DNA of 64,000 bases from Antedon mediterranea. Lineage: Eukaryota > Echinodermata > Crinoidea > Comatulida > Antedonidae. Below the pieces are notes generated by a model that was given only the letters and a program-made list of their open reading frames with translations, was not told where the DNA came from and ran no database searches. Location: the NCBI RefSeq assembly GCF_964355755.1, contig NC_092672.1:9730501-9794500 (forward strand), in the 5' to 3' direction. Every line of letters begins with the position of its first letter. The first letter of the stretch is position 1. Shown one piece after another: positions 1 to 12,600 of this stretch. The translations under genes were made by a program, and so were the position numbers.

Positions 1-2289
1 ACCCATATTAGGCCTAATACTGATCATTTTGTTTGGTTTACGTCAATCACATGATTGAGGGTGCATCACTTATCTTATTTGCATAAATACCAGGTAGTAT
101 TACTACCTTGAGATATAATATATAACTTTATTGTTTTATAAGTGATTTGTGTATTCTATTAAGTGTTGGGAAAACTGAGCGCACGCTACGTAAGTAATTG
201 ATGGGTTTTGACAACCAGCGTGAGTCTGATACACAGGCGCTTTCGTCCATAACGTTAACCAGCAGTGTTAAATACAGTTCGGCGTGTAACTCCTATTGGC
301 AGTGTTTAACCCCCTGGTGCAAAATAATTTCCTCCCCATCAATTTCAGGTAAGGTTATAAACTTTGAAAGATAAATATGTACATTCCTATCATGTTCTAA
401 CTATCGGACTACTTCTTAATAAATATAGGCCTAGCTACTGGAGTTGAACATGTCCATCAAAGTCCCAACATAATTATACAGAGTAGGCTACACTTGTGGT
501 TAATATTCCAAAATATACGTGATTCAACCAGAGACCTATTATTGTACAATATTGATTGTAATAAAATCATTACATTTGCATTTTACCAAAACGTTTAAGT
601 AGTCCTATATGGAATAACATTTTTTATGATACGAACTTATGACTAACTATTGTTTGGTTGTAAGAATGTACTCGAACTATGACGTGTATATTAGTGTTAA
701 ATTATTAATCTAATAAAGAGATTAAAGCCCCGTAAAAGAGCAATGAAATTGATCCAAGGTTAGGTTAATTGACAAGAGAAGTTTCCGAATACCCCCGGGA
801 AGTTAACACAGAGCGTCGTCATTATATTCACATGAAAAGTACCGAACGTATGTCTTACGTTAATGAATTCATAAAACACTTCATGGCATTTATAAATATT
901 TTTGGAATAAATTAAATTCATAGGCCTATTTCATAAACAAAAAATTGAAATGATAGCATTAGTAGGCCTACAGTTAAAAGTATACTAATACAATTTTTTT
1001 CATGTGCAGTACCGGAAATAATAATAACGATTTTCGAGACCTGGATGCAAACATAAATGACGTCACCACATTACTGTATGTTTATTGCAACTATCCCTCT
1101 GGAGTGAACTCTATCATTATGCAATGATTTTGTCCTAATTTTTCACTCAATTATACGTCAGTCTGAGTGGGTAACGTTGAACAATTGGTGTTTTTGTTTG
1201 TATTTTGAAACACTGTTCAATAAACGCAATGTAATTTAGATGAACTGATTATTCCTTAAACAAAGAGTTATTTAGTTAAATTATCATATTTGAATTGTGA
1301 ATTTAAAACAAAATTCAGATAGCGATTGGAATAAGTTATTGAAAACACTCATACTAATGAATGAAATTTTTCGTAGAAACTAATTGATTATCATCGATGA
1401 TGAACTTACTTCCTATTTTCTTTATTGATACGGTACTAATTATCATTTTGTTTCCCTCTTGGCTAAAATTCGGTCACCTAAATTTAAGTATCTTCAATAC
1501 ATCTCATCAATGTTTAGACATTCGGATAAAAATCGGATTATCCGGATCGTACAAAATATAAGAAAATCCATTTACAGTTAGTTTAAAGTCTGCTCTGGAA
1601 CATTTTAGCAGCAAACTATATTATCTATGATACATCAAATACATTAATATGCTTCGAATTGCACATCAGCATTAACTGTCTGTTATTGAAGGAAGAATGG
1701 TACGGTATCCCAAGTCACCTTAATGACCCGACTTCCGCAGTCTACCATTCATAATCTTTCACTGTAACAATATAACGGTTGATAATATGAAAACGAATCT
1801 GTCGTTACTTCGGTATGAAATGTGATGTGTATTATTCGTTATTTATAGAGCCTTGAGTACCATCTTTAACAAAATCGAAATACTGCACTTCTAGACCTAC
1901 TAAAACCGTACTTCACGCCAGTGCTTATTTAGGACACGCTTGTGTACATTTCCACAAGGAGCTGCTAATTAAACGCAACAACTTGGAAAAATATATAGGC
2001 CAAATAAATAGCTTCACATCATTGATATAAACATGTGTGATGAGTCCATCATTACTAAATAAATTAGCTCACTACATTCCTAAATTAAAGTTGAACGTAC
2101 AATACAAAACAACATTAAACGCCGTACTTTGTTAAAAGTAAAACAAACAAAAAACAAAACACCGTATAAAACAGACAAATGAACAAACGAACGAACGAAC
2201 CACTTTCCTAGCCTGCAACCCAAATAAATAAAGCATACGCCTATACTAAGTCAGTCAATTGAACTATCAAGTAACCCATGTTAACTTAC
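1..2289. other. Non-coding stretch, no gene recognised
   Basis: No convincing coding exon was seen on either strand. A plus-strand donor-like site (CAG/gtaagg) lies at 349-355, but no reading frame supports an exon before it. Near 2187 a run of AAC/GAAC words resembles the tail of the dispersed repeat at 14820-16285. Later exons of the minus-strand exon at 2290-2474 could lie here or beyond the left edge; none could be assigned. Confidence 0.5.
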
Positions 2290-2474
2290 CTTCCATAGAC
2301 AGGATAACCATTGTAAGCTGTAACATCTTCTGTGATGAAGATAACAAATATGAACACAACAAGAAAACTCAACCAAAGTAATGAACCAATGCACCTCATA
2401 GTAAGTACGGCACACAAGTTCAACGCTAAAAATAGAATCAATCGAACCCGTACACAGACGTTTGAGAAAATCAA
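2290..2474 (-). CDS. Possible first coding exon of a secreted protein (partial)
   Basis: An open frame of about 61 codons runs into a strong donor (GGAAG/gtaagtt, phase 2). The methionine at residue 26 starts a classic signal peptide: a short basic n-region (MRC) and a hydrophobic core (SLLWLSFLVVFIFVIFI). A short mature start (YNGYPVYG) follows before the intron. An upstream methionine in frame would add a second hydrophobic stretch; I prefer the inner start. This organisation is typical of a first exon encoding a secreted peptide or extracellular protein. No family was recognised and no downstream exon was found, so the gene is either continued outside the window or this is a chance frame beside a donor-like site. 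Confidence 0.35.
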
Positions 2475-4021
2475 CTCAAGGCCAGCTCGAACTCTTGTCC
2501 AATGAAAAATAAGCCTGATGCCAGGGCAATGCTTTCCTGAATTATCTATCTTCCAGCTAGTTCCCTTTCGTTTGCATTAATGAATAATTTTTAAACGAAG
2601 AAGGTGAAGAGGCAAAATTGGGATGTACCGTGCAGTTCGATAAGATGAACGGAACAGCCAATCACGGGCAATGGATCTCATCACCTGACAATATATTAAT
2701 GATATATGAATTTAAATGACGTTTGACACATTCACGTATATCACTGATTCACGTATCACTGAAGCATCTGATCTATACAAAGCCTATACCCAATATTCTC
2801 CCTCTAAAACGTGTGGTGGCTGTCAAGTAAACAAATGCAAATTACCCTATTGAAATGGGGAAAAAATTTAAGCTGTAACAGTCCAAAATAATTATGTTGA
2901 TATCAATAATAACCCACACATACTATTTATGAACATATTAGTTCAATTTCCAATATTATTATTTCTAAATTTTAAAATAAAAATTACCAGTAGAGGCTTT
3001 TATTTTAATTCATTTTTTTCTTAATTATACAATTTAATCTGGAAACCTTTTTTATTTATCATAGTTAGTAAATCAGGATAGACCTAAATATTAAATATGA
3101 ATTATGAATCAGTAAAAAATATAAAAATATTGATATTAGTTTAATATTATAATGTTTGGTTCCCACTATAGAGACGAAACGCAAGGTAGCCACAACGTAA
3201 ATGATTTGACCAATCACAAGCTATGGATTATTCAAACTGTCGCTTGTCATTGGTAAACTCACTTGCTATGCGTCTACGTTCAAACTTAATCACAGAACAT
3301 AATTTGCATTCTGCATGGGCAACTTCTTTTGTTTTCTTGATGGTCTGACAAACACGATTCTAACAACAACTTTGGCTAACAGCGACGGCAATGGATGGTG
3401 AATAAATATTAGCATTCCTTCAGCATTGACAAACGTCAATTTTCTATCATTTCTTTATTCAACAATAATTTAATATACTTTGCCGCCAGATAAACTGACA
3501 AGAGGCATCTGTATACACACCCATTGCTTATTTTACATGGATATCCGTGTGTTATCATAACGCTTTCGATACGCCATTGCCTTGGGCGACTTGTGGAGAA
3601 TAAGGAGATTATTACTAATACTATATTACAAGTCATTAAATATATATTTTGAGAGAGAGTGCTTGCTATGTGCTGTGTGATGATTAACTATTAAATAATG
3701 TACTGATTCGTATCATGTTACGATGACAAGCTTTAAGTAGGCCTACATCATACACATCATATTTTAGCCTAGTAACGATGTCTATATCCTTATATCGTCG
3801 CATTCCAGCTGTTTATTCAAACCGAATAATATATTTTATACTTTTCTTTGAAATAATTACATTTTTTTCGTACATATATTTTCTATTTATGTTCTATCCC
3901 GCCGATAGAACTAGTTACTATGCATAATATCATTCATATCAGAAATGTTAAGTAGCCTCCTGTATGGAATTTTAGTAACAGTAAATTGTTATACACTATG
4001 AAGTAACATACACATTTTAGC
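2475..4021. other. Non-coding stretch
   Basis: Intergenic DNA with no recognised gene. It contains the foldback element at 3159-3285. Otherwise it is AT-rich and unremarkable. Confidence 0.5.
3159..3285. mobile_element. Short foldback MITE-like element
   Basis: The stretch starts near GGTTCCCACTATAGAGACG. It carries GACCAATCACAAGC, with a diverged inverted counterpart GCTTGTCATTGGT about 45 bp later. GACG and ACGCA words on the left have a diverged inverted counterpart (ATGCGTC) near the right end. A related foldback with the same GACCAATCACAAGCGA core lies at 24583-24692. This pattern fits a decayed MITE family; target duplications are not clear. Confidence 0.45.
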
Positions 4022-4240
4022 TTAGTTGTGATAACCAATGACACGGCTCGGCTTCATTCTAAAAAAGGCATTTTGGAACACAATGGCTTGTTCATTACTA
4101 AACTTTATATTGAAAATCCTAAACGGGCGATCGCTTGCTGCTGCTGGCGGTGCTACGTAAAAAGTCATATCCAGATTTAGTTGTTCAGAAAAAAATCCCT
4201 CAAAGGGGGCAGCAAACACATTCACCGACTTTTGATCTTC
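4022..4240 (-). CDS. Possible terminal exon of an unrecognised gene (partial)
   Basis: On the minus strand a pyrimidine-rich acceptor (ttatttattcttacacag) opens 72 phase-0 codons ending in TAA. The peptide is of ordinary composition, with segments VNVFAAPFEGFF, FRIFNIKF and a C-terminal SRVIGYHN, and is not low complexity. That makes it look like a real last exon, but no upstream exon was found between here and the MS4A 5' exon at about 5400, and I do not recognise the sequence. It could be a retained fragment of a dead gene or a chance frame. Confidence 0.3.
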   Translation of the reverse strand, partial: EDQKSVNVFAAPFEGFFSEQLNLDMTFYVAPPAAASDRPFRIFNIKFSNEQAIVFQNAFFRMKPSRVIGYHN

Positions 4241-5407
4241 CTGTGTAAGAATAAATAAACAAGAATATTTCTTACAAAAAACGCTGCTCACTTATTGTTA
4301 TTGCTAAGGTCAAGTCTGGGGGTCACTTCATCAAGCCTAGATACTTCAAGTATCCTATTACAAACAAAAACTTCAATGAACTGTTTTGATAATAATTAAA
4401 TGATTATCTCACAGTGAATTATAGTAATATCATGGGACTCATAAATACCAGAAATGCTTTGGGATTTGTCATTAGACTCTTTTTCCAGCCGTTTTTTTGG
4501 ATTCAACATGTGGTAGGCCTACCTATAAATTATAGTCGAGTTTCCATTTTAACAAAAATGTCAAAGTGTAGTACTATACTGCTGCTTGATTTCATCTAAT
4601 GAATGAGTCATCTCGTGTGACGTAGCGGGCTAGAGCAGCAGCGTGAAAATATAATAAAGATCACCTACTGTAAACAGACTGAAACTGAGAATGCAAAGTT
4701 AGCTACCTCTGTGAAGTAACTTTTTCAGTTTAGTTTTTTGTGCTGTCTGGATGAAATTAATAGAAAGCCCAAAATGAAACGAACCCTTTCTCCCGTTATG
4801 TCAAACAATGTATAAATTGCTACATGTGTATTTCGCTTGTATTTGCTTCCATTCCTTTATTTTCAGCAATGTTACGAATTGCCCATATATTTTTTTGTGA
4901 TCTTGATGTCAATTAAATTTAATTTTTCGTTGAAATTTCGTTGAAAATTGAACAATCTAAATATGTTTCAATTGCCGCATTTTCCATTCAAACTACAGCA
5001 GACGATTAAAGGAAACAGTTTACTCAGTTAAAGTGTAATTGGTGAGTATGATCAAACTGGCACTTCTGTACGGCCATAAACCTACGTGATTTTAAATCGC
5101 GGAAAACACACATATTATGCCACCAATAATACTTTTTGTTGAAAACGGACTGGAGATTAATTACAACGATGTATCAACCATGTAGGCTATTCTGAATCTT
5201 GCAAGTTGCCAAGTTTTCATTTCGTTTATCGATTTAAAAAATGCTTTAAAAAACTACAGATATGACAAAAACATATACAGAAACATATACAAGAACCAAA
5301 CTTGAGAAATACGAAACTAAGTGGAATGACTTTTGGTAGGCGTGTCTTTCCTGGTACACATCATTTACACTGCAAGCGCTCTAGAATCTACTTATCAAAG
5401 ACAAAAG
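4241..5407 (+). other. Non-coding, with a likely 5' untranslated exon of the MS4A gene at its end
   Basis: No coding sequence is recognised. At 5407/5408 there is a consensus donor (AAAAG/gtaagtta). A good acceptor at 6648 (tattgcag) lies 13 bases before the MS4A start codon. I infer a non-coding first exon ending at 5407, so the promoter would be near 5300. The transcription start could not be placed. Confidence 0.4.
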
Positions 5408-5544
5408 GTAAGTTATATCATGTTTCAACGGTTTTTTTTTTATTCTTAATAGATTAAGATTAATTAATAATAAAGATAATGAAATTACACATAATATTTT
5501 GGGATTATAAAATGAGATTTAGTTAAAGATTGTATTTTATTGTG

Positions 5545-6360
5545 AATTATTATGTACAGACAACAATACCTAATTTTCAGAAGATAAAATAGAAATTACC
5601 AAAGGATTCGGAATTATCGTTAAAATTGGGGTTTAGAAAAAGATGAAGATTTAGTTAAGCTCTTATTTTTATTGTTTTTGTTAATTTCGTTTTGATTCTT
5701 TTCGTTTATTTTTTAACGATTTTTTTTGTTTCTTTTAAATTTGTGTCGTATTAAGATGAATATGAAAAAAATAATTATATAATGTTTACTTGTTCAAGAT
5801 ATGGAATAGCATTGGTTATCTAAAGTAAAAGATATTTTAAATAAAGCAAATTATATAGACAATTAAATCCAGAACCAACTAAATGAATAAAGCAATCTAT
5901 AAATAATAAGCAATAAGATTTTTTTTATTTTTTTTTTATTTCAATAATATTTTATGAGGGTGGTCTATCCAGCATCAGCTGATCATTAGGGACCTACAAA
6001 CAAACTTTCTAAACAGAAAATACAAAATAAACTATAAAAACACAAACTTAAAAAAGATGAAAAAAATAATTTTTAAATTATTATGTACAGACAACAATAC
6101 CTAATTTTCCGAAGATAAAATAGAAATTACTAAAGGATTCGGAATTATCGTTAAAATTGAGGTTTAGAAAAAGATGAAGATTTAGTTAAGCTCTTATTTT
6201 TATTGTTTTTGTTAATTTCGTTTTGATTCTTTTCGTTTATTTTTAAACGATTTTACTAAAGTAAAAGATATTTTAAATAAAGCAAATTATATAGACAATT
6301 CAATCAAGAACCAACTAAATGAATACAGCATTTTATAACAAATAATAAGCAATACGATTT
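5545..6360. repeat. Two-copy direct duplication in the 5' intron of the MS4A gene
   Basis: The block starting at 5545 (TTATGTACAGACAACAATACC) recurs from 6077 with few changes, through AAAGGATTCGGAATTATCG and on to ATATAGACAATTAAATCCAG in the first copy. The second copy, ending near 6360, lacks roughly 90 bases from the middle of the first. A segment with poly-T and a TCAGCTGATCATTAGGG motif separates them. This looks like a local segmental duplication about 530 bp apart, not a known transposon. Confidence 0.7.
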
Positions 6361-6661
6361 TAAAGAGTGTTACAGAAAAAAAACACCCAATAAGCAAGAG
6401 TGTGTAATGGAACCGGCCCCGAAACTTAAACCATTTTTATTTGGTAAAATTGATTTTAAGAGTATTAAATTAAAGTTTAAAGCAAGCTTTAGCTAGTGAG
6501 ATCTTGAGAGTTGTAAAAAAAGTTTAAAAAATAAAACAGGTTTATGCTCGTTTATTTTGTAATTCATCTTAACAAATAAATAATATTGTATAGGGCCTAC
6601 TAAGTTGTTTTAAATCCTTATTTAAAACATTCATACTTTCTATTGCAGTTTAAAAAAAAAC

Positions 6662-9600
6662 ATGTCTTCAACTCAAGAAAACATTGTACGTTACGCATAC
6701 GCCAAGAAGGTACAAACACGTGTAGGAGTTTCCCTAACTCTTTCATCCATATCAAATATTATTTTAGGTATTGTGGCAGTTAAATTACCAACACTCGATT
6801 ATGCCTTTCTTGGCATTCCAGTATGGTCCGGAGCAGTAAGTAATTTCTTTTAAAAACAATAATGTAGGCCTAATCATTAAATTCATACACGATTAATAAT
6901 ACAAATAAAGGAATCTTTCCGTTGGTCGTCGTTCCGTGATATGAGATTGACATAAATATTATATTTATATTTAGGTAATTCTATATAAATATATATATAT
7001 TTATATTAGGTCACTTCATTAATAGTCCAGATTTCCGTTTGGGATTCATTTTAATCTGATATAATAGAGGACACATCAAAATTCCAATTTAAGGTGATTT
7101 ATACAAATAGAAGGTCTGATAATTTACTATGGTCTAGTTTATAGTATAAATAATTGTAGTTAAAATGCTTATCTTAATTTTACCTAACTAATTATCGTTT
7201 CTTAGGAAATCCTGATAATTGTACACCAATGTTAATGTACCTTCAAATATTTTAGGTAAATTTGATAGCTGGAACACTCTGTTGGTCTGCTGCCAAAGGC
7301 ACCATTAAATGTCTTGTGAGTATTTTTGGATTTTGTAACACTTAAGTAGATTCTGGTTGAAATACGTTATATTATTTTCACTCGGCTTCGTCTCGTGAAC
7401 ATATAGCCTTTCATCTTTCCCCTCGTTAAATTATTTGCCCCATAAGCATTCATTATTTGTATACTATCTAGGCCTACATCAATTGTATTCAAATTATAGC
7501 AGTGTTGTTGCATTGGTAAAATGATCCTATGCCTAACATTAATCTAGTGAATTAAACGCGCATCTATTGGGAAACCATCCAATTCTGCAGCGGTCAGTAG
7601 GTAGAGTCTCACTAACTATCGCAAGTCATCTAGATACGTGTCTGGCTGTATTAAATAAAGACTATATCCTATTATCAGCTGCAGAATCGGGCGAGGAAAC
7701 TCAAATTATATTGTTACAATCAGGCCTGTTTTACTTGTTATGTCGTAAAACCGTTATAGGCTACACAATTATCATACGAATCTCTAGTTGGATGTTCATT
7801 GAAATTGCAATCCTGTAGGCCTAGGAAAGACTTTGAATGATTTATTCCGTTAATTTCTTTAACATAGAGATGTTTTAAACTGAAAACGGGATACAAATTA
7901 ACAACAAAACGAATTATACATTTAAAATAATGAATAAAGTATCAATGTAAATGTAAACTTATTTGTGCAAGCTGTAAATAAAGGTATACACATTCTGATC
8001 TTAACAAATGTAGGCAAATAATTGAAGACCTCTTCTGTCTAACATTTCCTTATAAACTCCGAGTAATATGTAAAGTATTTATGCAATAATGAGTAAGATG
8101 TTATTTTAGTTCTCTCTAATGAGAGATTGTTTTCAGTATAATTAGGGCCTATCTATATTAATTTGATTCATGCTCTAATAAGTGTAGGACGCCCTTGTAC
8201 AGTAGACTCTGATTTGAAGAAAGGAAGATAGACAAAAAGTTACATAGATAGGCTACTTTTGTTTTTGTTCAGACTCTCGGTGGAATCAGCATGAGTATCA
8301 TCTCGATTGTATGTGCTACAATTCAAATCATATCAATGGCATTAGCTGCTAACAGTGAGAAGTACTTAAATGAGTATTGCCTGTATTCTGATTCTTACCG
8401 CTACTACCGATATGATGATGACAATGATAGATGTGTAAGAAATTATGAATTAACATATCTTTAGCACCATCGGTACTAGACAATACCATAATGTTTACAC
8501 TTTATGTGACAAAAAGTGATATGCCATGGTTTTGGGGCACATCACACTTGTTTGTCAAAAGTGTATAGACATAGCTTTAGATCCTTAAAAAATAATAACA
8601 ACTAGACAAATTTATAAGCGGAGGTCCAATAGCTTGTTTAGAGAGCTCCCATTGCCATGTTTCTACACACTCAGCACACCAACTTTTTTTGTTAGCTAAT
8701 ACCCTTAGACACAATAATCACGAGGTGTGCCGTTGCAAATTTACTGCGGCCATCTTGAAATCCAAGATGGCGGCAAAAATGGCCGCCTTTTTATAGTGAT
8801 GCACTTTATTGTTCATAACTTAATAAATATTTGATGTATTTTGTTGAAATTAATGTTGATTAATAGTTAATTACATTATCTATTTAATAAAATATTTTTA
8901 TTTTAACTTTATTGAAATTATATTACTTTTTTAAAGCAAAAATGTATAATTTTGGCAAAAAAATCAGCAAAATCTGTGATATGCGATATTTATTATGTTA
9001 ATTAAGACAAGAAGCCATAATTATTTTTTTTTTCAGATATGCAAAAAAACTGACCCAATATATACTAGAAATAATGTGTAAACTACATGTGCTTGTGAAA
9101 AGGCAAACATAAGTTATTAACGATTACGTTTAGTTACTTGTAACAGGGATTTAATAATGTTTAGTAAAATTGTGAAGTTGAGGGCGCTATTTATGTAAGA
9201 TACAGGTACTCTATTTTCGGTTGTAACTCATTAAATACATAACCGTTTATGATGAAAATTGATTTATTTTATAGATAATTAAACCTTCTTTCTTATTAAT
9301 TATTTAAAAGTTATGTTAGATAATAAATACCTATGAAAAATGTGCAAAAATCAACAAAAAAATTGAGCCTCATTTCTAAAGAACAATATCATACTCAAAC
9401 TCAGAACATGATGTAGTTGGGGAGCCAGAAAGGGTTTACCTGCAACCTCTAGCAAACTATGCCAAACATTTTTTTTGCTTCCTTATATCAAAACAATTTT
9501 TTGGTATTGGCCGAAAAAATTGGGATGCTTGGTCAGTACAGGGGCCAAAATGTCAATATGGTCAAAGTTAAGACTGTGCGTAACTTGGTAAGTACTACTG

Positions 9601-12600
9601 GGTGTATTGGAATATTTGTTGGGCCCAACTACTCAGAAGACTCATATTTCTATTCACTCTAATAGGAAACTTTTGCCAAAAGTGGCCATATGAATATCTC
9701 CACAACCACTGGTCAGAAAGTGATAATTGTGGTCTCAAATTGCTCGCAAAGTATATATTTATATTTGTTCTAATATAATAAAAATCATAAAACTGTCAAT
9801 AAACCCCTAATTTTGACCTTTGACATTTAGCCGGCACAAACATTCTGGGTTAGAGCACACTTTTCATATCTCAGAAATTGTTGGGTGGATATGGTCGTAG
9901 TTGGTGTCACAATACTCAGAAGATACATATTTCTACTCACTTTAGTGGAAAACTTTTGCCAAAATTGACCGTGAAACTTTCTTTTTGACCATTAGTCAAC
10001 AACCACTAGTCAGAAAGTTATAATTTTAGTCTCAAATTATTCGCAATATATATACAGGTATTTATATTTGCTCTAATACAACAAACACCTTATTTTGACA
10101 TTTAACCTGGTACAATAGCTGGTACAAACAATTTTGTGTGGAGCACATTTACATTTTTAATAACTAGTGAACATTGTCTTGCTTTAATATCAACATATCA
10201 GTGACTGTTGAGTATGGTACCGTAAATCTTCTTTTTAACCCTTGGTTATTATTCTTTGATTGTTTTTAGGGTGGGTTACTATTAGAAGTGGGGTAGCTAT
10301 TAGAGTAGTGGGTTACTATTACTAATCTTAAATTAGGCACCTGAAAATAGTAGCCCACCCCCTACTTTTCCGGTCAGCAACACATAGCAAAATAATAACA
10401 CAGTACGAATAAATAAATTTGGTTGAACTCTAACTTATTTTATCAACTCAAAACACTCAATCCTCCACCACTCTCGAGATCAACATGCATTATCTCCTTA
10501 TTTTCAAAATAGGACTGCATCATAAGTTTTTGTGACTCTAATAGTAAACCCCATTGGTTAATATTAGATCAGTGGGTTATTATTATTATAGATTGACTTA
10601 TAAGGTGGGTTACTATTAGAGTGTGGGTTACTATTAGGGTGTGGGTTACTATTACAGGATTTACAGTATACTATGGATACTTTGTATCGGAAGTCATAAA
10701 GTAGATACAAAATTCTATTCATTCTAAAGCCTAAAAAAAAATAGTTTGTTTGCTGTCATCCGCCGCCCCTAATTTCGCCAAAAATTTGGGGCGGAGATAA
10801 GAAAAAGTGTTTTTTTACGTTGAGGGCGCTTTTTAAAAACAGTTTTTTTAATGATTTTTTTGGCCGAAAAGGTGTAAAAATCGAAGGTGCGAGGATGAAA
10901 CAATAACAATAATAACGTAGCGTATATTTCGGTGTATAATCGTACTTTTGACACGCAAATTTAACCTCTAAATTAAGGGTGCGTCTTATACACCGAACAT
11001 AAATGCCTCAACACACACTCCGGTAAATGCTATACAGTAATACATATTTTTAAACCATAACAAATCAAAGTAACTGTAGTATAATACTATATATTATCTA
11101 TATATTATGTTATAAAGAAAATTGTTTATTTACTCGTCCTCTTTTTTGTTGAAATCACTAACTTATAATAATTTATAACTAATATTAATTAAAAAGCTTA
11201 CCATGTTTGTTATGACATTGTACAGTAAACCTTAAACTTCATACTACTCAGTATATGTGATTTTAATTAAAACTAAACATTAATAATTTAACAATTCTAA
11301 AAAACTTAGGTTTGTTTTATCAAAAAAAAAATTATTTTTACTGATATAACGAAGCAAAAAAACATTAACATAGTTTGCTAGAGGGTGCAGCTGAACTCTT
11401 TCTGGCTCCCCAACTAGTGGGGCATTTCGTATTTAAAAGAACACTGAAAATGTTACCATTACCATACATAAGGTTATGCTGACTGAACAAACCACTGTTC
11501 AAGTTAAATAAGACATTATTTTCCAAATGCTCGATATGAGAAAGGGCACATCATTCAATGTTTTGAAATGTACGTAAAAGAAATGAAAATAATAAAAGTA
11601 AATCTGTTAATACTCATCAATCATCAATACGTTATGATGCACAAGCCAAGAGTTGTTGCTAATTCCAATATAACAACAATTCAAAATTCACAAATCAACC
11701 AAAATCAAGTAAAAAAAGGGCAATAATTAAATGAAATTGGGTATTTTTTGTCTGTACAAATTTCTCTCATTTGCGTTACTCTAATACTAGTACTCACTAC
11801 AAATAGGACAATCTATTCAACTTCATTTAGTACACTTTGTTCAATTGCACATTACGACAAGTGCTCAAAAGTGGGTTGCAAAATCAAACAAATTTTGAGT
11901 TTTATATATGTCACAGGTCAATAACTATACTTCCTCTCATTTTTTAAACAAATCTTCCATTAAGCAGAATAGTAACATATATATTGTGAACAATCTGACA
12001 CCAAAATGAACTATCCACGTCAACCCAATAATGAGATATGGTAATTTGCCTGAAAAACAGATCAAAGGTCAAATACGATATTTCTGGTCATTATTTGAGA
12101 AAAAACTTCATTATAGTAAATAGAAATGTTTATGTTCTGAAAATTTTGACATCTAAGTCAACTCTCAATGACAAGTAGTTTTATGGATATCAAAAGATAT
12201 TAACCTTAATACAGTTGGACATTGCACCATAAAGGTCAAAGGTTAAAACTGGTACTTCCGGTCATTTTTTTCAAAAATACTTTATTAGAGTAGTTAGAAT
12301 TGTTTATGTTTTGAACACTTTTAGCTAAAAATCAACTCTCTATGCCCAGTAGTTTCAGAGATATTGAGTTTTTGAGCGAAAATGTCCGCCAATTTAAATT
12401 ATGCAAATTAAGTGACCCAAGGGATCATTTTCCGTGACGCCCATCCAAAAATCAATTCGTATAGGATGGGCAATCTGTATACCAAATTGGGTGTTTTTGG
12501 AAAAAACTGAACCAAAATGTCCCTAACAGACTCCACTATGCTAGTTGTTGATTGTGCTAATTTAAGGCCAACAAAAGATACGTTAGTGTCACCATGGAGG

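Noticed and set aside
7567-7818. 83-codon plus-strand frame in MS4A intron 2
   Set aside because: It has no splice signals, and the MS4A exon chain joins in phase without it.
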